Assembly: GCA_030429205.1 (NCBI GenBank)
Contig: JAUICZ010000002.1
Coordinates: 310,001 to 374,000, forward strand
DNA: 64,000 nt
Direction of reading: 5' to 3'
Source: Bacteroidia bacterium
Lineage (GTDB): Bacteria > Bacteroidota > Bacteroidia > Chitinophagales > Chitinophagaceae
The notes under the pieces were generated by a model that saw nothing but the letters and a program-made list of their open reading frames with translations, had not been told where the DNA came from and made no database searches. Below, in pieces: positions 33,152-43,120 of the stretch (position 1 is the stretch's first letter; the number at the start of each line of letters is the position of its first letter). Made by a program: the position numbers and the translations under genes.

Positions 33152-34186
33152 ATGATAACATCTTCATCTATATCATACATATCAAAAGTATTAGATCAGC
33201 CGCAGGATATTACCGAAGCTGATAGTGAGAGTATTGAGCAACTGACAAAAGAGTATCCGTACTTTGTACCTGCCAGGTATCTGGATGCTGCAAAGCGTCA
33301 TAAAGAAATGCCTTTCAGCGACGATATGATGTCGTCTATGCAACTTTTTAAAGGCAACTGGCTATTGTATTGTCAATTTCTGCAAGATAGTATGGGCGGT
33401 ATGGCCACCAACTTTGAACCGCAAGCCGACACTGTAGTTGAAGAAGCACCGGTTGAACCGGTAGTTGAAGCGCAGGAAACTGTTGTAGAAGAATCGGCTG
33501 AAGCAACACCTGTTATTGAAACAGCAGTACAACCCGAAACAGAGGTAGAAGCACCAGTTGAAGAGGTGGTAGAAGCCCCTAAAGAAGAGCCGCAGGCTGC
33601 ACCACTGGTAGAGCAGGCAATTGCAGCAGCAGAGGCAACCAACGAAAAACTGGCAGAGCTGGTAGAAGAAGCTACTGAAACCGAAGAACTGACCGAGGAG
33701 CCACTGGATAATAAGAAAGAGAATTTAATACCACCTGTATATACAGAAGATTACTTCTTGCATCAGGGCGTACAGGTATCTAATGCCATACCTGCAGATA
33801 TACCAAAGAGAAACGACGATGAAACGTCTTTAATGGTGGTGATGAGCTTTACAGAATGGCTATCGCACTACAAACGCAAGAAAAAGCAGGCAGAAGAGGA
33901 AGAAAACGACCAGAGGGAGCTAAAAACTATGTGGCAAAAAGAGAAACTGGCAGCCGCATTAGAAGAAGGTAATGATGAAATACCCGAGACAGTATTTGAG
34001 ATGGCGGTAAACTCAATATCTAAAGAAGAGAATCTGGCCAGTGAATCTCTGGCAGAGGTTTATGTAAAACAGGAGCGTTACGACAAGGCTATTGAAATGT
34101 ATAAAAAATTAAGTTTGTCTAAACCCCAAAAAAAGGCGTATTTTGCGCGACGAATTGAAGAAATTTTAAACTTAAGTAACTCATGA
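33152..34186 (+). CDS. Protein with long acidic linker and C-terminal TPR unit
   Basis: The 344-residue product has a helical N-terminal domain of about 85 residues (ISYISKVLDQPQDITEADSE), an acidic Glu/Val/Pro/Ala linker (about 90-180, built of repeats such as VVEEAPVEPVVEAQ), a middle region with SFTEWLSHYKRKKKQAEEEE, and a TPR-like end (LAEVYVKQERYDKAIEMYKK). No signal peptide. Its stop overlaps the secG start by 4 bases (ATGA). Family members occur next to lptE and secG in relatives, but function is unknown. Confidence 0.75.
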   Translation: MITSSSISYISKVLDQPQDITEADSESIEQLTKEYPYFVPARYLDAAKRHKEMPFSDDMMSSMQLFKGNWLLYCQFLQDSMGGMATNFEPQADTVVEEAPVEPVVEAQETVVEESAEATPVIETAVQPETEVEAPVEEVVEAPKEEPQAAPLVEQAIAAAEATNEKLAELVEEATETEELTEEPLDNKKENLIPPVYTEDYFLHQGVQVSNAIPADIPKRNDDETSLMVVMSFTEWLSHYKRKKKQAEEEENDQRELKTMWQKEKLAAALEEGNDEIPETVFEMAVNSISKEENLASESLAEVYVKQERYDKAIEMYKKLSLSKPQKKAYFARRIEEILNLSNS

Positions 34187-34479
34187 TAACTTTTATAGCT
34201 GTAGTCATTTTATTGGCTTGTGTAGTAATGGCATTTTTCATTTTGGTACAAAACCCTAAAGGGGGTGGCTTGTCAGGTACTTTCGGTAGTGTTAGTAGCC
34301 AGGTAATGGGCGTTAAGCAATCGGGAGATATTATGGAAAAAGGCACATGGACTACAATGGGTATTATAGCAGCATTGGCTATTATTTCTGTAATGTTCAT
34401 AGAAAAACCCAAAGAGGTTAAAACTAATACCCCTGCACCAACAAGTGCTCCGGTACAGCAGAATGCTCCGACTAACTAA
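34183..34479 (+). CDS. secG: Preprotein translocase subunit SecG
   Basis: The 98-residue protein has the SecG plan: two membrane spans (3-20 and about 56-74) around a cytoplasmic loop with QNPKGGGLSGTFGS, the family signature. The C-terminus is a short Thr/Pro/Asn tail. SecG supports SecYE during protein export. It overlaps the preceding gene by 4 bases and is followed by an intrinsic terminator, so it ends the miaB-secG run. Confidence 0.93.
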   Translation: MITFIAVVILLACVVMAFFILVQNPKGGGLSGTFGSVSSQVMGVKQSGDIMEKGTWTTMGIIAALAIISVMFIEKPKEVKTNTPAPTSAPVQQNAPTN

Positions 34480-34500
34480 TTAGTTACAATATATTATTTC

Positions 34501-34529
34501 AATACCTGCTTCTTCATCAAGCAGGTATT
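34501..34529 (+). terminator. Intrinsic terminator after secG
   Basis: Perfect 11-base arms AATACCTGCTT and AAGCAGGTATT around a 7-base loop, followed by TTTATTTTT on the plus strand. Confidence 0.9.
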
Positions 34530-34544
34530 TTTATTTTTACAACA

Positions 34545-35609
34545 ATGACACAGGAACAATCGATCAACACCGCTCCGAAACCTAAAAAGAAAAGTAGTGG
34601 CACGTGGATGCTACTGACCTTTTTACTACTGTTGGGTGCAGGTGGCTTTGTTGCATATAAAATTTGGGGACCCAATACCGGGGCAATGTCTCATGGTAAT
34701 TACTTATACATACCTACAAACGCATCTTACGACTACGTTTTACAAGCTTTAGAACAAGGTGAGTATGTACATGATGTTGCCAGCTTTGATATTTTGGCAC
34801 AAAGGGCAAAATACAATAATATGGTAAAGCCCGGCAGATACAACATACCTAATGGTATCAGCAATTACGACCTGATAAGACTGCTACGCTCAGGCAAGCA
34901 AGAACCAATAAACGTTGTTATTAATAAACTACGTACCAAGCAAGACTTTATCAAGATCATTAGTGGAAATCTGGAGGCAGATAGCAGCTCTATAGCGAAA
35001 CTGTTGAATGACAATAGCTTCCTTCAAAAATACGGAGCAGATACCAACAGTGCATTGGCTATTGTTATTCCTGACACATATGAATTTTACTGGAACACCA
35101 CTGCTGAGAAAGCTTATGACAGACTTGCCAGCTACTACGACAAGTACTGGACAGAGGAAAGAAAACAAAAAGCTTTTTCTAAAGAGTTAACTCCAATGGA
35201 GGTGATGATACTTGCCTCTATAGTTGAAGAGGAAACCAATAAGAATGACGAAAAGCCACAAGTAGCCTCTGTGTACCTGAACAGGTTGAAATACAACATG
35301 AAGCTACAGGCAGACCCTACCGTTAAATTTGCACTGAATGACTTTGCCATAAAAAGGATACTGAACATTCATTTAGAACAGGAATCTCCGTACAATACAT
35401 ATATGTATGCGGGATTGCCTCCGGGTCCTATCGCTACCCCATCAAAAGCCAGTATAAATGCCGTACTGAATGCACCTGATACTAAATACTTGTATTTCTG
35501 TGCTAAAGAAGACTTTAGTGGTTATCACAACTTTGCTAAAAGCCTAACTGAGCACCTAAAAAATGCACGTAAGTACCAGAAAGCATTGAACGAGAATGGA
35601 ATAAAATAG
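34545..35609 (+). CDS. mltG: Endolytic transglycosylase MltG
   Basis: The 354-residue protein has a cytoplasmic Lys-rich start, one membrane span (23-41) and the YceG-like periplasmic domain. ILASIVEEETNKNDEKPQVASVYLNRL contains the catalytic glutamate in the expected context, and LQADPTVKFAL, YNTYMYAGLPPGPIATPSKASI are conserved. MltG cleaves nascent glycan strands and sets their length. It starts 15 bases after the secG terminator and may use its own promoter. Confidence 0.95.
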   Translation: MTQEQSINTAPKPKKKSSGTWMLLTFLLLLGAGGFVAYKIWGPNTGAMSHGNYLYIPTNASYDYVLQALEQGEYVHDVASFDILAQRAKYNNMVKPGRYNIPNGISNYDLIRLLRSGKQEPINVVINKLRTKQDFIKIISGNLEADSSSIAKLLNDNSFLQKYGADTNSALAIVIPDTYEFYWNTTAEKAYDRLASYYDKYWTEERKQKAFSKELTPMEVMILASIVEEETNKNDEKPQVASVYLNRLKYNMKLQADPTVKFALNDFAIKRILNIHLEQESPYNTYMYAGLPPGPIATPSKASINAVLNAPDTKYLYFCAKEDFSGYHNFAKSLTEHLKNARKYQKALNENGIK

Positions 35610-35666
35610 AATTACTAAATAATCTGTTATTTCCATTATCATATAGTTACTTGACAATATATGACC

Positions 35667-35697
35667 TTGTTTTTTGTTTGCCTCTGCCGTACCTTTG
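35667..35697 (+). promoter_or_regulatory. Promoter of gap
   Basis: TTG at 35667-35669 and TACCTTTG at 35690-35697 with a 20-base spacer match the Bacteroidota -33/-7 consensus. The ATG follows 39 bases after the -7 box. Confidence 0.65.
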
Positions 35698-35736
35698 CCG
35701 CACATTTAAACAGTTCATATTAAATAAATTAATAGA

Positions 35737-36750
35737 ATGAGTACAGTAAAAGTTGCCATTAATGGTTTCGGTCGTATAGGCCGCCTGGCATACCGCCAGA
35801 TCTACAACATGGAAGGTATCGACGTTGTTGCTATCAACGACTTAACCAGTCCTGAGTTTTTGGCTCACTTATTAAAATACGACACCGCACAGGGCCGTTT
35901 CGACGCCAGTGTGTCTAGCAGTGACAACTCAATCACTGTTAATGGTGACGAGATCAAAATATATGCAGAACGTAACCCTGCAGATATTCCATGGGGACAA
36001 CACGACGTAGATGTTGTTTTGGAATGTACAGGTTTCTTTGCAGACAGAGATAAAGCGGCTGCACACATCAACGCTGGTGCTAAGCGTGTTGTTATATCTG
36101 CGCCTGCAACAGGAGATCTTAAAACAATCGTTTACAACGTAAACCACGAAATACTTGACGGTAGCGAAACTGTTATTAGCTGTGCTTCTTGTACTACAAA
36201 CTGTTTGGCACCAATGGCTAAAACACTACACGAGAACTTTGGTATCGTTAGCGGTTTGATGAATACCATCCACGCTTACACTAACGACCAAAATACTTTG
36301 GATGCTCCACACCCTAAAGGAGATTTCCGTCGTGCACGTGCTGCCGCTGCTAACATCATCCCTAACTCTACAGGTGCTGCAAAAGCAATTGGTTTAGTAA
36401 TGCCTGAGTTAAAAGGTAAACTTGATGGTGGTGCACAGCGTGTTCCTACAATCACGGGTTCTCTTACAGAGTTAGTATCTGTTTTAGATAAGAAAGTAAC
36501 TGTTGAAGAAGTAAATGCAGCTATGCAAGCAGCATCTAACGAAAGCTTTGGTTATACAGAAGATCAAATCGTTTCCAGCGATATCATCGGTACTTCTTTC
36601 GGTTCTTTGTTTGATGCTACTCAAACTAAAATAATGACACAAGGTGATGTTCAACTAGTTAAAACAGTTAGCTGGTACGATAACGAAATGAGCTATGTTT
36701 CTCAACTGGTACGTACTGTTAAACATTTTGCTAACCTGATCAGCAAATAA
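35737..36750 (+). CDS. gap: Glyceraldehyde-3-phosphate dehydrogenase, type I
   Basis: The 337-residue protein has the Rossmann start [12 protein letters not shown], the catalytic C152 in [12 protein letters not shown], and the downstream phosphate-site blocks ([23 protein letters not shown]). AINDLT at 33-38 keeps the acidic residue typical of NAD preference. It oxidises glyceraldehyde 3-phosphate to 1,3-bisphosphoglycerate, which Pgk, encoded next, turns into ATP and 3-phosphoglycerate. A hairpin lies between the two genes. Confidence 0.98.
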   Translation: MSTVKVAINGFGRIGRLAYRQIYNMEGIDVVAINDLTSPEFLAHLLKYDTAQGRFDASVSSSDNSITVNGDEIKIYAERNPADIPWGQHDVDVVLECTGFFADRDKAAAHINAGAKRVVISAPATGDLKTIVYNVNHEILDGSETVISCASCTTNCLAPMAKTLHENFGIVSGLMNTIHAYTNDQNTLDAPHPKGDFRRARAAAANIIPNSTGAAKAIGLVMPELKGKLDGGAQRVPTITGSLTELVSVLDKKVTVEEVNAAMQAASNESFGYTEDQIVSSDIIGTSFGSLFDATQTKIMTQGDVQLVKTVSWYDNEMSYVSQLVRTVKHFANLISK

Positions 36751-36768
36751 TAGCATAACTATATACAG

Positions 36769-36800
36769 AAACGCCACCTTAGCAATATTAGGTGGCGTTT
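36769..36800 (+). terminator. Hairpin between gap and pgk
   Basis: Arms AAACGCCACCT and AGGTGGCGTTT with a 10-base loop; only CTATC follows, so the terminator may be partial and allow read-through into pgk, which starts 23 bases later. Confidence 0.65.
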
Positions 36801-36823
36801 CTATCTAAAAGACAAATATAAAG

Positions 36824-38035
36824 ATGAGCAAGTTTCAAGAATATGATTTCAGCGGTAAGAAAGCATTGATACGTGTTGACTTCAATGTACCTATCAGAGA
36901 TGGTGAAATAACTGATGATACTCGTATGCGTGCTGCCCTGCCAACCATTAAAAAAGTATTGACAGATGGCGGTAGTGTTATACTAATGAGCCACTGGGGA
37001 CGTCCTCTTAAGGAGATCAAAAAAGATCCTACAAAAGACTTTGCACAATTCACGTTGAAGCGTATTGAAGATCATCTGTCGGAGCTTTTAGAAGCAGAAG
37101 TTTTATTTGCTACAGAACCTACGGGTGAAGAAGCTAAACTTAAGGCTGCAGAACTGCAGACCGGCCAAATATTACTACTGGAAAACTTACGTTTTACTCA
37201 ACACGAAGAAAATGGTGATAAAGATTTTGCAGAAGCTCTGTCTAAGCTGGGCGATGTGTATGTAAATGATGCTTTTGGTACAGCACACAGGGCTCATGCA
37301 TCTACAGCTGTAATAGCACAATTCTTTAAGCCTGAAGACAGAATGTATGGCTTGTTAATGGAAGCAGAGATCAATGCTGCTAATAAAGTATTGAACAAAG
37401 CTCAAAAGCCATTTACAGCTATCATTGGTGGTGCAAAAGTTTCTGACAAGATCATGATCATTGAAAACTTGTTAGAAAAAGCTACAGACATTATCATCGG
37501 TGGTGGTATGGCTTATACTTTCTTTAAAGCTCAAGGTGGCAAAATAGGCAACTCTCTTTGCGAAGAAGATAAGCTAGACCTTGCACTGGACCTATTAAAG
37601 AAAGCGGAAGAGAAGGGAGTTAATATACATTTGCCAATGGACAGCATCATTGCCGACAACTTCTCTAACGATGCAAACACATCATCTGCGCTGAATACAG
37701 AAATCCCTGACGGCTGGATGGGACTTGATATAGGTCAGCAAGCAAGTGAAGCTTTTACCAAAGCTATAGAAGCATCTAAAACTATTCTTTGGAATGGACC
37801 AATGGGTGTGTTTGAGATGGAAAAATTCCAAAATGGTACTAAAGCAATTGCAGAGGCGGTAGTTGCAGCGACTAAGAACGGAGCTTACTCATTAGTAGGT
37901 GGTGGTGATAGTGTTGCTGCAGTGAACAAGTTTGGTTTTGCTGACGATGTTAGCTATGTATCTACAGGAGGTGGCGCTATGCTGGAGTTTTTTGAAGGTA
38001 AAGAGCTACCAGGTATTGCAGCGATAAACAAATAA
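36824..38035 (+). CDS. pgk: Phosphoglycerate kinase
   Basis: The 403-residue monomeric kinase has all signature blocks: [59 protein letters not shown] and, at the end, [13 protein letters not shown]. Length is slightly above the E. coli enzyme (387). It forms a glycolytic pair with gap. The next gene begins 16 bases after the stop and may be read on the same transcript. Confidence 0.98.
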   Translation: MSKFQEYDFSGKKALIRVDFNVPIRDGEITDDTRMRAALPTIKKVLTDGGSVILMSHWGRPLKEIKKDPTKDFAQFTLKRIEDHLSELLEAEVLFATEPTGEEAKLKAAELQTGQILLLENLRFTQHEENGDKDFAEALSKLGDVYVNDAFGTAHRAHASTAVIAQFFKPEDRMYGLLMEAEINAANKVLNKAQKPFTAIIGGAKVSDKIMIIENLLEKATDIIIGGGMAYTFFKAQGGKIGNSLCEEDKLDLALDLLKKAEEKGVNIHLPMDSIIADNFSNDANTSSALNTEIPDGWMGLDIGQQASEAFTKAIEASKTILWNGPMGVFEMEKFQNGTKAIAEAVVAATKNGAYSLVGGGDSVAAVNKFGFADDVSYVSTGGGAMLEFFEGKELPGIAAINK

Positions 38036-38051
38036 CCATAAATCAACTTAT

Positions 38052-38681
38052 ATGCCCAGGTATATTCTATTACTGGCTTTTGCTTTTTATTGCTTCCCTA
38101 CATTGGGGCAGATAAAAGCCATTACCGAAGAAGGTGATGAAGTGCTATTAAGTGACAATGGCACTTGGGCCTATGTTAGTAAAATCAAGAAAGCACACAC
38201 AATTATACCGGACACTGTTTATGAAGAAAAGAGCAGTAATGCAACCTTTCTTGTAAAAGGTAAAAAGGTAAATTACGGTGTCTATGTCAACCCAAAGAAA
38301 TGGAAGTTTGAAAAACCTGATAACGGAGATGCAATAGAATATGATTTTCAGCATAAAACACTGGATATATATGCATCTACAATACCAGAACAAATTCCTA
38401 TACCGTTCGGTACACTGAAAGGTCTGGCTTTGGAAAACATAAGAAGTAGTGCCCCTGATGCAAATATTATTGAAGAAGGTGTAAGAGTAGTAAACGGAAT
38501 CCTAGTTCACTCATTAGTAATAAAGGCTACTATACAAGGTATCAACTTCACATACTTGGGGTATTACTATTGTAGCGACCTGGACACCATTCAGTTTGTT
38601 GCATATACTTCTGATAATCTTTTTGCAAAACACAGAAAGGAAATAGAAGAATTTTTAAAAGGGTTTACTATTATCGATTAA
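38052..38681 (+). CDS. Exported protein of unknown function
   Basis: The 209-residue product has a signal peptide (to about GQ at 19-20). Just after it comes KAITEEGDEVLLSDNGTWAY, a pattern (xxGxxVxLxxxGTWxY) seen in several secreted Bacteroidota proteins such as DUF3157. The rest is beta-rich and unremarkable. Spacing from pgk suggests possible co-transcription, but a hairpin follows its own stop. Confidence 0.65.
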   Translation: MPRYILLLAFAFYCFPTLGQIKAITEEGDEVLLSDNGTWAYVSKIKKAHTIIPDTVYEEKSSNATFLVKGKKVNYGVYVNPKKWKFEKPDNGDAIEYDFQHKTLDIYASTIPEQIPIPFGTLKGLALENIRSSAPDANIIEEGVRVVNGILVHSLVIKATIQGINFTYLGYYYCSDLDTIQFVAYTSDNLFAKHRKEIEEFLKGFTIID

Positions 38682-38694
38682 GATATAAAAGCTT

Positions 38695-38718
38695 AAGGCT
38701 CTGCAATTGCAGGGCCTT
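38695..38718 (+). terminator. Hairpin after the 38052 gene
   Basis: AAGGCTCTGCAA and TTGCAGGGCCTT pair with one wobble and no spacer between the arms, followed by TCTATTTGTTTT. Confidence 0.7.
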
Positions 38719-38809
38719 TCTATTTGTTTTGATATTGTAATATTATTATAGCAAGTGCATAATTGAAAATTCAATTGTATACATTTATAGAACCTTAAAA
38801 ACTCAAGTT

Positions 38810-40171
38810 ATGCTCAAGATAGTTACTACAATTACTGCCCTATTGTTTATTAGCACGAGCTGCTTTGCACAAACTACTGTTAGCGGGCAAATAAGAAATA
38901 ACACCACATGGACAAAATCAGGTAGCCCTTATGTATGTAATGGATTGATAGAAATAGCCCCCAATATTACGTTAACAATAGAACCTGGAGTTGTTGTAAA
39001 TATGGGCTACAGTAATATTGATATTTATGGAAAATTGATTGTTGATGCTAATGTTACAGATTCTGTTAAGTTCTTTTCGAACAAAAAAAATTATGAGCAG
39101 CATGGCATACGCTTGTACAAGCCAGATTCATTAATTTTAAAATATTGCTACTTAGAAAACTTAACCGTTAATAGTATGACTGCTATTAACTTCTTATCTA
39201 TTAGCAACTGTAAAACAAACCATACAAAAACAATATTCTATGGTAACAACAATTCGCAGTTGATCTACACAAATAATACCGTTGTTGATGGCTTAACTAC
39301 TTTTAGCGGTAATAGCTCCATAAAAAAAATTGAAATATCAGGTAATACAATAGCAAACTGTACAAACGTTGCTATTCGAGGAAATGCATATAATGGAGTA
39401 TATAAGATTACCAATAACAAGTTTACAAATAACGAATGGGGATGTCTTTCTTTTAGTTCTACAGATAGTGTAGAAATATCAAACAATGTATTTCACAACA
39501 ACGCTAAAGCTGCCCTGGAAATAAAAGCGCCATCAATGATTCATGATAACATTTTTTCTCACAACGAATATGCTATTCAAGCTATAAGAAACAAACACCT
39601 AAACACAAGCTCTATAACATCTAATAGCATTTATGGCAATAAGGTAGGGATTCGTGTAATAGAGCCTGATGAAGTAAACCAGAATCAAAACTACAACATC
39701 AGCAACAACTGTCTTTACGACAACTCAGAGTATTCTTTATATTGGAATAGTGATAAAAACATCAGTATAGGTTCAAACTGGTGGGGATCTACTGACACCA
39801 ATAGCATTGACAGTAGTATTTACGACTATAAAGACGATTTCAAAACAGGCACAGTATTATATACACCATACTTAACAAACAAAAACAATTGTAAAACATA
39901 TACCCCACCTGCAGGTATAACGGAATACAATAACGAGCAAAATACACAAGTCTACCCCAACCCATTTAATAATGAACTAAATTTTAAAGCAGACAACAAA
40001 CAGATTAAAGAGGTGCAGTTATACAACCTTGTGGGCAAGCTTATCTATAAGGGTAAAGGTTTATCGAAGAGCCATACTATTAATACAACTCAATACCCGA
40101 CAGGGGTTTACATTTACAAGCTCATAACTACAGACAATAAAATAGAAACAGGTAAAGTTATAAAAAACTAA
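38810..40171 (+). CDS. Secreted parallel-beta-helix protein with T9SS sorting domain
   Basis: The 453-residue protein has a signal peptide (to about FAQ at 21), a long right-handed beta-helix with repeating Asn-rich turns (NNKFTNNEWGCLSFSSTDSV, EISNNVFHNNAKAALEI, ISNNCLYDNSEYSLYWN), and a type A T9SS C-terminal domain (VYPNPFNNELNFK, VQLYNLVGKLIYKGKG, YPTGVYIYKL, GKVIKN). It would be exported to the surface by T9SS. Such helices often bind or cleave polysaccharide, but no catalytic residues can be identified. Confidence 0.85.
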   Translation: MLKIVTTITALLFISTSCFAQTTVSGQIRNNTTWTKSGSPYVCNGLIEIAPNITLTIEPGVVVNMGYSNIDIYGKLIVDANVTDSVKFFSNKKNYEQHGIRLYKPDSLILKYCYLENLTVNSMTAINFLSISNCKTNHTKTIFYGNNNSQLIYTNNTVVDGLTTFSGNSSIKKIEISGNTIANCTNVAIRGNAYNGVYKITNNKFTNNEWGCLSFSSTDSVEISNNVFHNNAKAALEIKAPSMIHDNIFSHNEYAIQAIRNKHLNTSSITSNSIYGNKVGIRVIEPDEVNQNQNYNISNNCLYDNSEYSLYWNSDKNISIGSNWWGSTDTNSIDSSIYDYKDDFKTGTVLYTPYLTNKNNCKTYTPPAGITEYNNEQNTQVYPNPFNNELNFKADNKQIKEVQLYNLVGKLIYKGKGLSKSHTINTTQYPTGVYIYKLITTDNKIETGKVIKN

Positions 40172-40190
40172 CCTGAAAATCTTAAACTAG

Positions 40191-40217
40191 AAGCTCTGCA
40201 TATGCAGGGCTTTTTTT
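40191..40217 (+). terminator. Intrinsic terminator after the beta-helix gene
   Basis: AAGCTCTGCATATGCAGGGCTT forms near-perfect arms and is followed by TTTTTTATA. It closely resembles the hairpin at 38695-38718. Confidence 0.85.
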
Positions 40218-40241
40218 ATATACTATTACTATCTTATAAGC

Positions 40242-41321
40242 ATGAAAAAAGCACTGAAAATAATCGCAATCATACTTGGGGTAATAATTGTAGGGTTCGG
40301 GATACTCATATGGTATTTCAAATCAGAGATAAGTGCTGATACAATAGCAGAATATATTCACGACCATCCTGAAAATAGCTCTATATACCTTACAGTCAAC
40401 AATCAGGTTTTGGCAGACAAAAACTCTGATAGAAAAATGCCTTTAGCCAGCAGTGTAAAAATAATTGTAGCGATAGAATACGCACAACAAGTGGCGGATA
40501 GTATCGTTAACCCTAACACAATGGTTGACACAAACACCATTAACAGATACTACATACCTAATACAGACGGAGGTGCTCAGCCAGAATGGATAAAATCACA
40601 AATTGCGCAAAACAAAATAGCTGATGGCAAAGTAAGCATTGAACAAATTGCCAAAGGTATGATAGACTTCAGTAGCAATGCCAATACTGAGTACTTGATA
40701 GACTTACTAACTGTTGATAGCTTAAACAAGCGAATTGAAAAACTTGGCATACAAACCCACGATAGCTTCTATTACTTCATATCCGCCTTATACGTTTTAA
40801 AAGACAATAATATAGAACAACTTGAGGCTATGCCAATGAGTACATACCAAAATAAATCATTAGCCTTTCATCTTAGAAAATCTATTAATGATACTTCTCT
40901 AAAAATAAGCGGCGCAGACCTCCCTTTAGAAAAACAAAGAATATGGAGCGATCGTCTTATAGGTAGTACTACTAAAGATTATGCTTCGGTAATGCAAAAG
41001 ATAAATAGCCGTATCTATTTTGATAGCACTACTCAACATTATCTAGACCATGTATTGGAAGGGTTGATGGACAACCCTGCTAACCAAAAATGGCTGGAAC
41101 ACTCTGGTAAAAAAGGTGGCTCAACTGCATTTGTACTGACAGAAAACTTATACGCAACAAGGAAAGATGGCGAACAAATTGAACTTTCATACTTCTTCAA
41201 TAATCTAGACATCGTAGATGCAATTATGATGCAAAGCTGTATTAATATGTTTGACCTGGCTATGATAAGAAATAAAGACGGCGAACGAGATAAACTACTA
41301 GAAATAATAAATGAGAAATAA
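40242..41321 (+). CDS. Serine hydrolase, class A beta-lactamase-like, membrane-anchored
   Basis: The 359-residue protein has one N-terminal span (5-26) and a periplasmic domain with SxxK at 70-73 (ASSVK), an SxN triad at 144-146 (FSSNAN) and KKGG in place of KTG near the end (HSGKKGGSTAFV). This order is that of class A penicillin-binding/beta-lactamase-fold hydrolases. The substrate is unknown and resistance should not be assumed, since the KTG motif is altered and the anchor is unusual for a secreted lactamase. It is followed by a lipoprotein gene 23 bases on. Confidence 0.78.
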   Translation: MKKALKIIAIILGVIIVGFGILIWYFKSEISADTIAEYIHDHPENSSIYLTVNNQVLADKNSDRKMPLASSVKIIVAIEYAQQVADSIVNPNTMVDTNTINRYYIPNTDGGAQPEWIKSQIAQNKIADGKVSIEQIAKGMIDFSSNANTEYLIDLLTVDSLNKRIEKLGIQTHDSFYYFISALYVLKDNNIEQLEAMPMSTYQNKSLAFHLRKSINDTSLKISGADLPLEKQRIWSDRLIGSTTKDYASVMQKINSRIYFDSTTQHYLDHVLEGLMDNPANQKWLEHSGKKGGSTAFVLTENLYATRKDGEQIELSYFFNNLDIVDAIMMQSCINMFDLAMIRNKDGERDKLLEIINEK

Positions 41322-41344
41322 GAGTTCCTTACTTTTGTCACTCC

Positions 41345-41944
41345 ATGCAACGCATCCTTAACTACATACTTTTTATCTGTATAGCCTTTACTTCTTGTGA
41401 AGAGGATAACCATACCAAATCTCGAAAAGAGCTATTGGATGCGATGGAAGAAGATTATATAAGGAAGATCAACGACCTTGATATATACGAACTATACAAT
41501 GAAGTAAAGTTCAGGTTATACTGCAACCACTGCGATCAGGTGGTTAAAGACTGTATGGGTCATGAAGTTGAGGGTCTTACTTACGGAATGCTTGCCCTTA
41601 AGGTTTTTTACTTGAATTATGACGAGGGAAAAGGAGAGCTTGCATATACTTTTATATATAACGATTCTTTACAATGCTCATTAGAGTCTGCACCACGCAA
41701 CCAAATACATGGTATTGGTTTTGAAGAAGGGGGCAAAGCTCCACTATATTATATCGTTGCAGGCAAAGACAAGAAGGTAAGTATCCGCTGCGATACAATG
41801 GAAGATATCTCTGACTGTCCCACACGTATGATCAACCCTAAACAACCTGTTGTTATTAAATACCTTGAGCGTAACAGAGGTAGGATAAATCCATGGTTTC
41901 ATATGGAGGCAATGAAACGAGGCTTTATTAAAGAAGAACAATAA
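41345..41944 (+). CDS. Lipoprotein of unknown function
   Basis: The 199-residue product has a lipobox (AFTSC, Cys18) and a charged mature domain with cysteines in YCNHCDQVVKDC and a second group (SIRCDTMEDISDC). CNHC may bind metal or form disulphides. No family recognised. It ends directly at the stop of holB on the other strand. Confidence 0.65.
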   Translation: MQRILNYILFICIAFTSCEEDNHTKSRKELLDAMEEDYIRKINDLDIYELYNEVKFRLYCNHCDQVVKDCMGHEVEGLTYGMLALKVFYLNYDEGKGELAYTFIYNDSLQCSLESAPRNQIHGIGFEEGGKAPLYYIVAGKDKKVSIRCDTMEDISDCPTRMINPKQPVVIKYLERNRGRINPWFHMEAMKRGFIKEEQ

Positions 41945-43081
41945 CTACAATACAGGAACTTGCTTACGGTTTATTATGTAGCTCATTTTAATACACAAGG
42001 CTTGTAGTTGTGTCTTGCCATGAGCATTTCTAGTAATGTTGTGAATTGTATCGGAAATTTCGTTTACTAATGATCCAACTACATCAACATGTAGATTCAT
42101 ACTACCTAGTTTCTGTACAAACTCTTGTTCTGCAGCAGGCAAAGTACCTGTAGTCTGTGTCATATACTGAGCTTTCAAAGAATGTTCCAATAGCTTAATA
42201 GTATACTGTAAAAGGTTCTTCTGTTGCTCTCTACCCGCTTTACTCCACTGCTCTGCAAACTTTGTTAAGCCAACACCATTATTAGTAAACAAAGCATTAA
42301 ACCAATTTTTCACTTCAGGAAACAGATCATTATCTGCATGTTGCAAAAGGCGTAGAGCCTCTGCATAACTACCGTTTGCAGTATGTCCTATTTGTAATGC
42401 AGCAGTTTCGTCTGCCAGCCCTTTAGAGGTTAATGTATTAGCTATATCTTCTGCTGATATTGGGGCCAACCTAACCATTTGCGTACGTGATAAAATGGTA
42501 CCAAGTATACTTTGTGTATCCTCAGCAACAAAAATCAGGTAAGTATTTTCTGGCGGTTCTTCAATTAACTTTAGTAGAATATTCCCTTCTTTACCAAAAT
42601 ACTCCGGCCTCCAAACTATCTGTACTTTTGCCTTTCCTTCGTACGACTTTAAGTTCAATACGTCTATTACCTCACGACATTCTTCAGCTGTAATATTACC
42701 TTGTTTATTTTCTGCATTAATAAACTGCAACCAGTCGTATGTACTACTGAATGGCGTTTGCTTTACAAATTCGCGAAAGTCTTGAATATAGTATTTGCTC
42801 ATAGCCTTTGTACCGGGCTTAGGAGCAACTGTTGGGTAACTTAGGTGTAGATCTGCATGTTCCTGCTTCATTATTTTTTGGCAGGATACACATACACCAC
42901 AAGCATCATTATCTTGTTTGTTTTCGCAAAATATGTACTGCGCTATTGCTAAAGCCATGGGCAAGCCTCCTACCCCATCATTACCAACTAGCATTAAAGC
43001 ATGAGGAAAATGATTACTGGCCCACATATGCAGCAAGCCTTCTTTTGCCTTCTTTTGTCCGGGAATATTTGCGAATAGCAT
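41945..43081 (-). CDS. holB: DNA polymerase III subunit delta-prime
   Basis: I start at ATG 43081 (MLFANIPGQKKAKEGL, 378 residues); an upstream ATG at 43120 adds 13 residues outside the fold. The clamp-loader N-terminal region has LMLVGNDGVGG, a P-loop relic with Gly instead of the Lys, as expected for the non-ATPase delta-prime. The zinc site uses C-x8-C-x2-C-x2-C (CENKQDNDACGVCVSC), and IVWRPEYFGKEGNILLKLIEEPPENTY is the sensor-region signature. It completes the clamp loader with DnaX and HolA, not in this window. Confidence 0.9.
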   Translation of the reverse strand: MLFANIPGQKKAKEGLLHMWASNHFPHALMLVGNDGVGGLPMALAIAQYIFCENKQDNDACGVCVSCQKIMKQEHADLHLSYPTVAPKPGTKAMSKYYIQDFREFVKQTPFSSTYDWLQFINAENKQGNITAEECREVIDVLNLKSYEGKAKVQIVWRPEYFGKEGNILLKLIEEPPENTYLIFVAEDTQSILGTILSRTQMVRLAPISAEDIANTLTSKGLADETAALQIGHTANGSYAEALRLLQHADNDLFPEVKNWFNALFTNNGVGLTKFAEQWSKAGREQQKNLLQYTIKLLEHSLKAQYMTQTTGTLPAAEQEFVQKLGSMNLHVDVVGSLVNEISDTIHNITRNAHGKTQLQALCIKMSYIINRKQVPVL

Positions 43082-43120
43082 ACAGCTATAAATGTATGCA
43101 GTTATTTGCAAACACACCAA

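Noticed and set aside
40242-41321. Functional beta-lactamase
   Set aside because: SxxK and SxN are present, but KTG is KKGG and the protein is membrane-anchored; only a fold-level call is supported.
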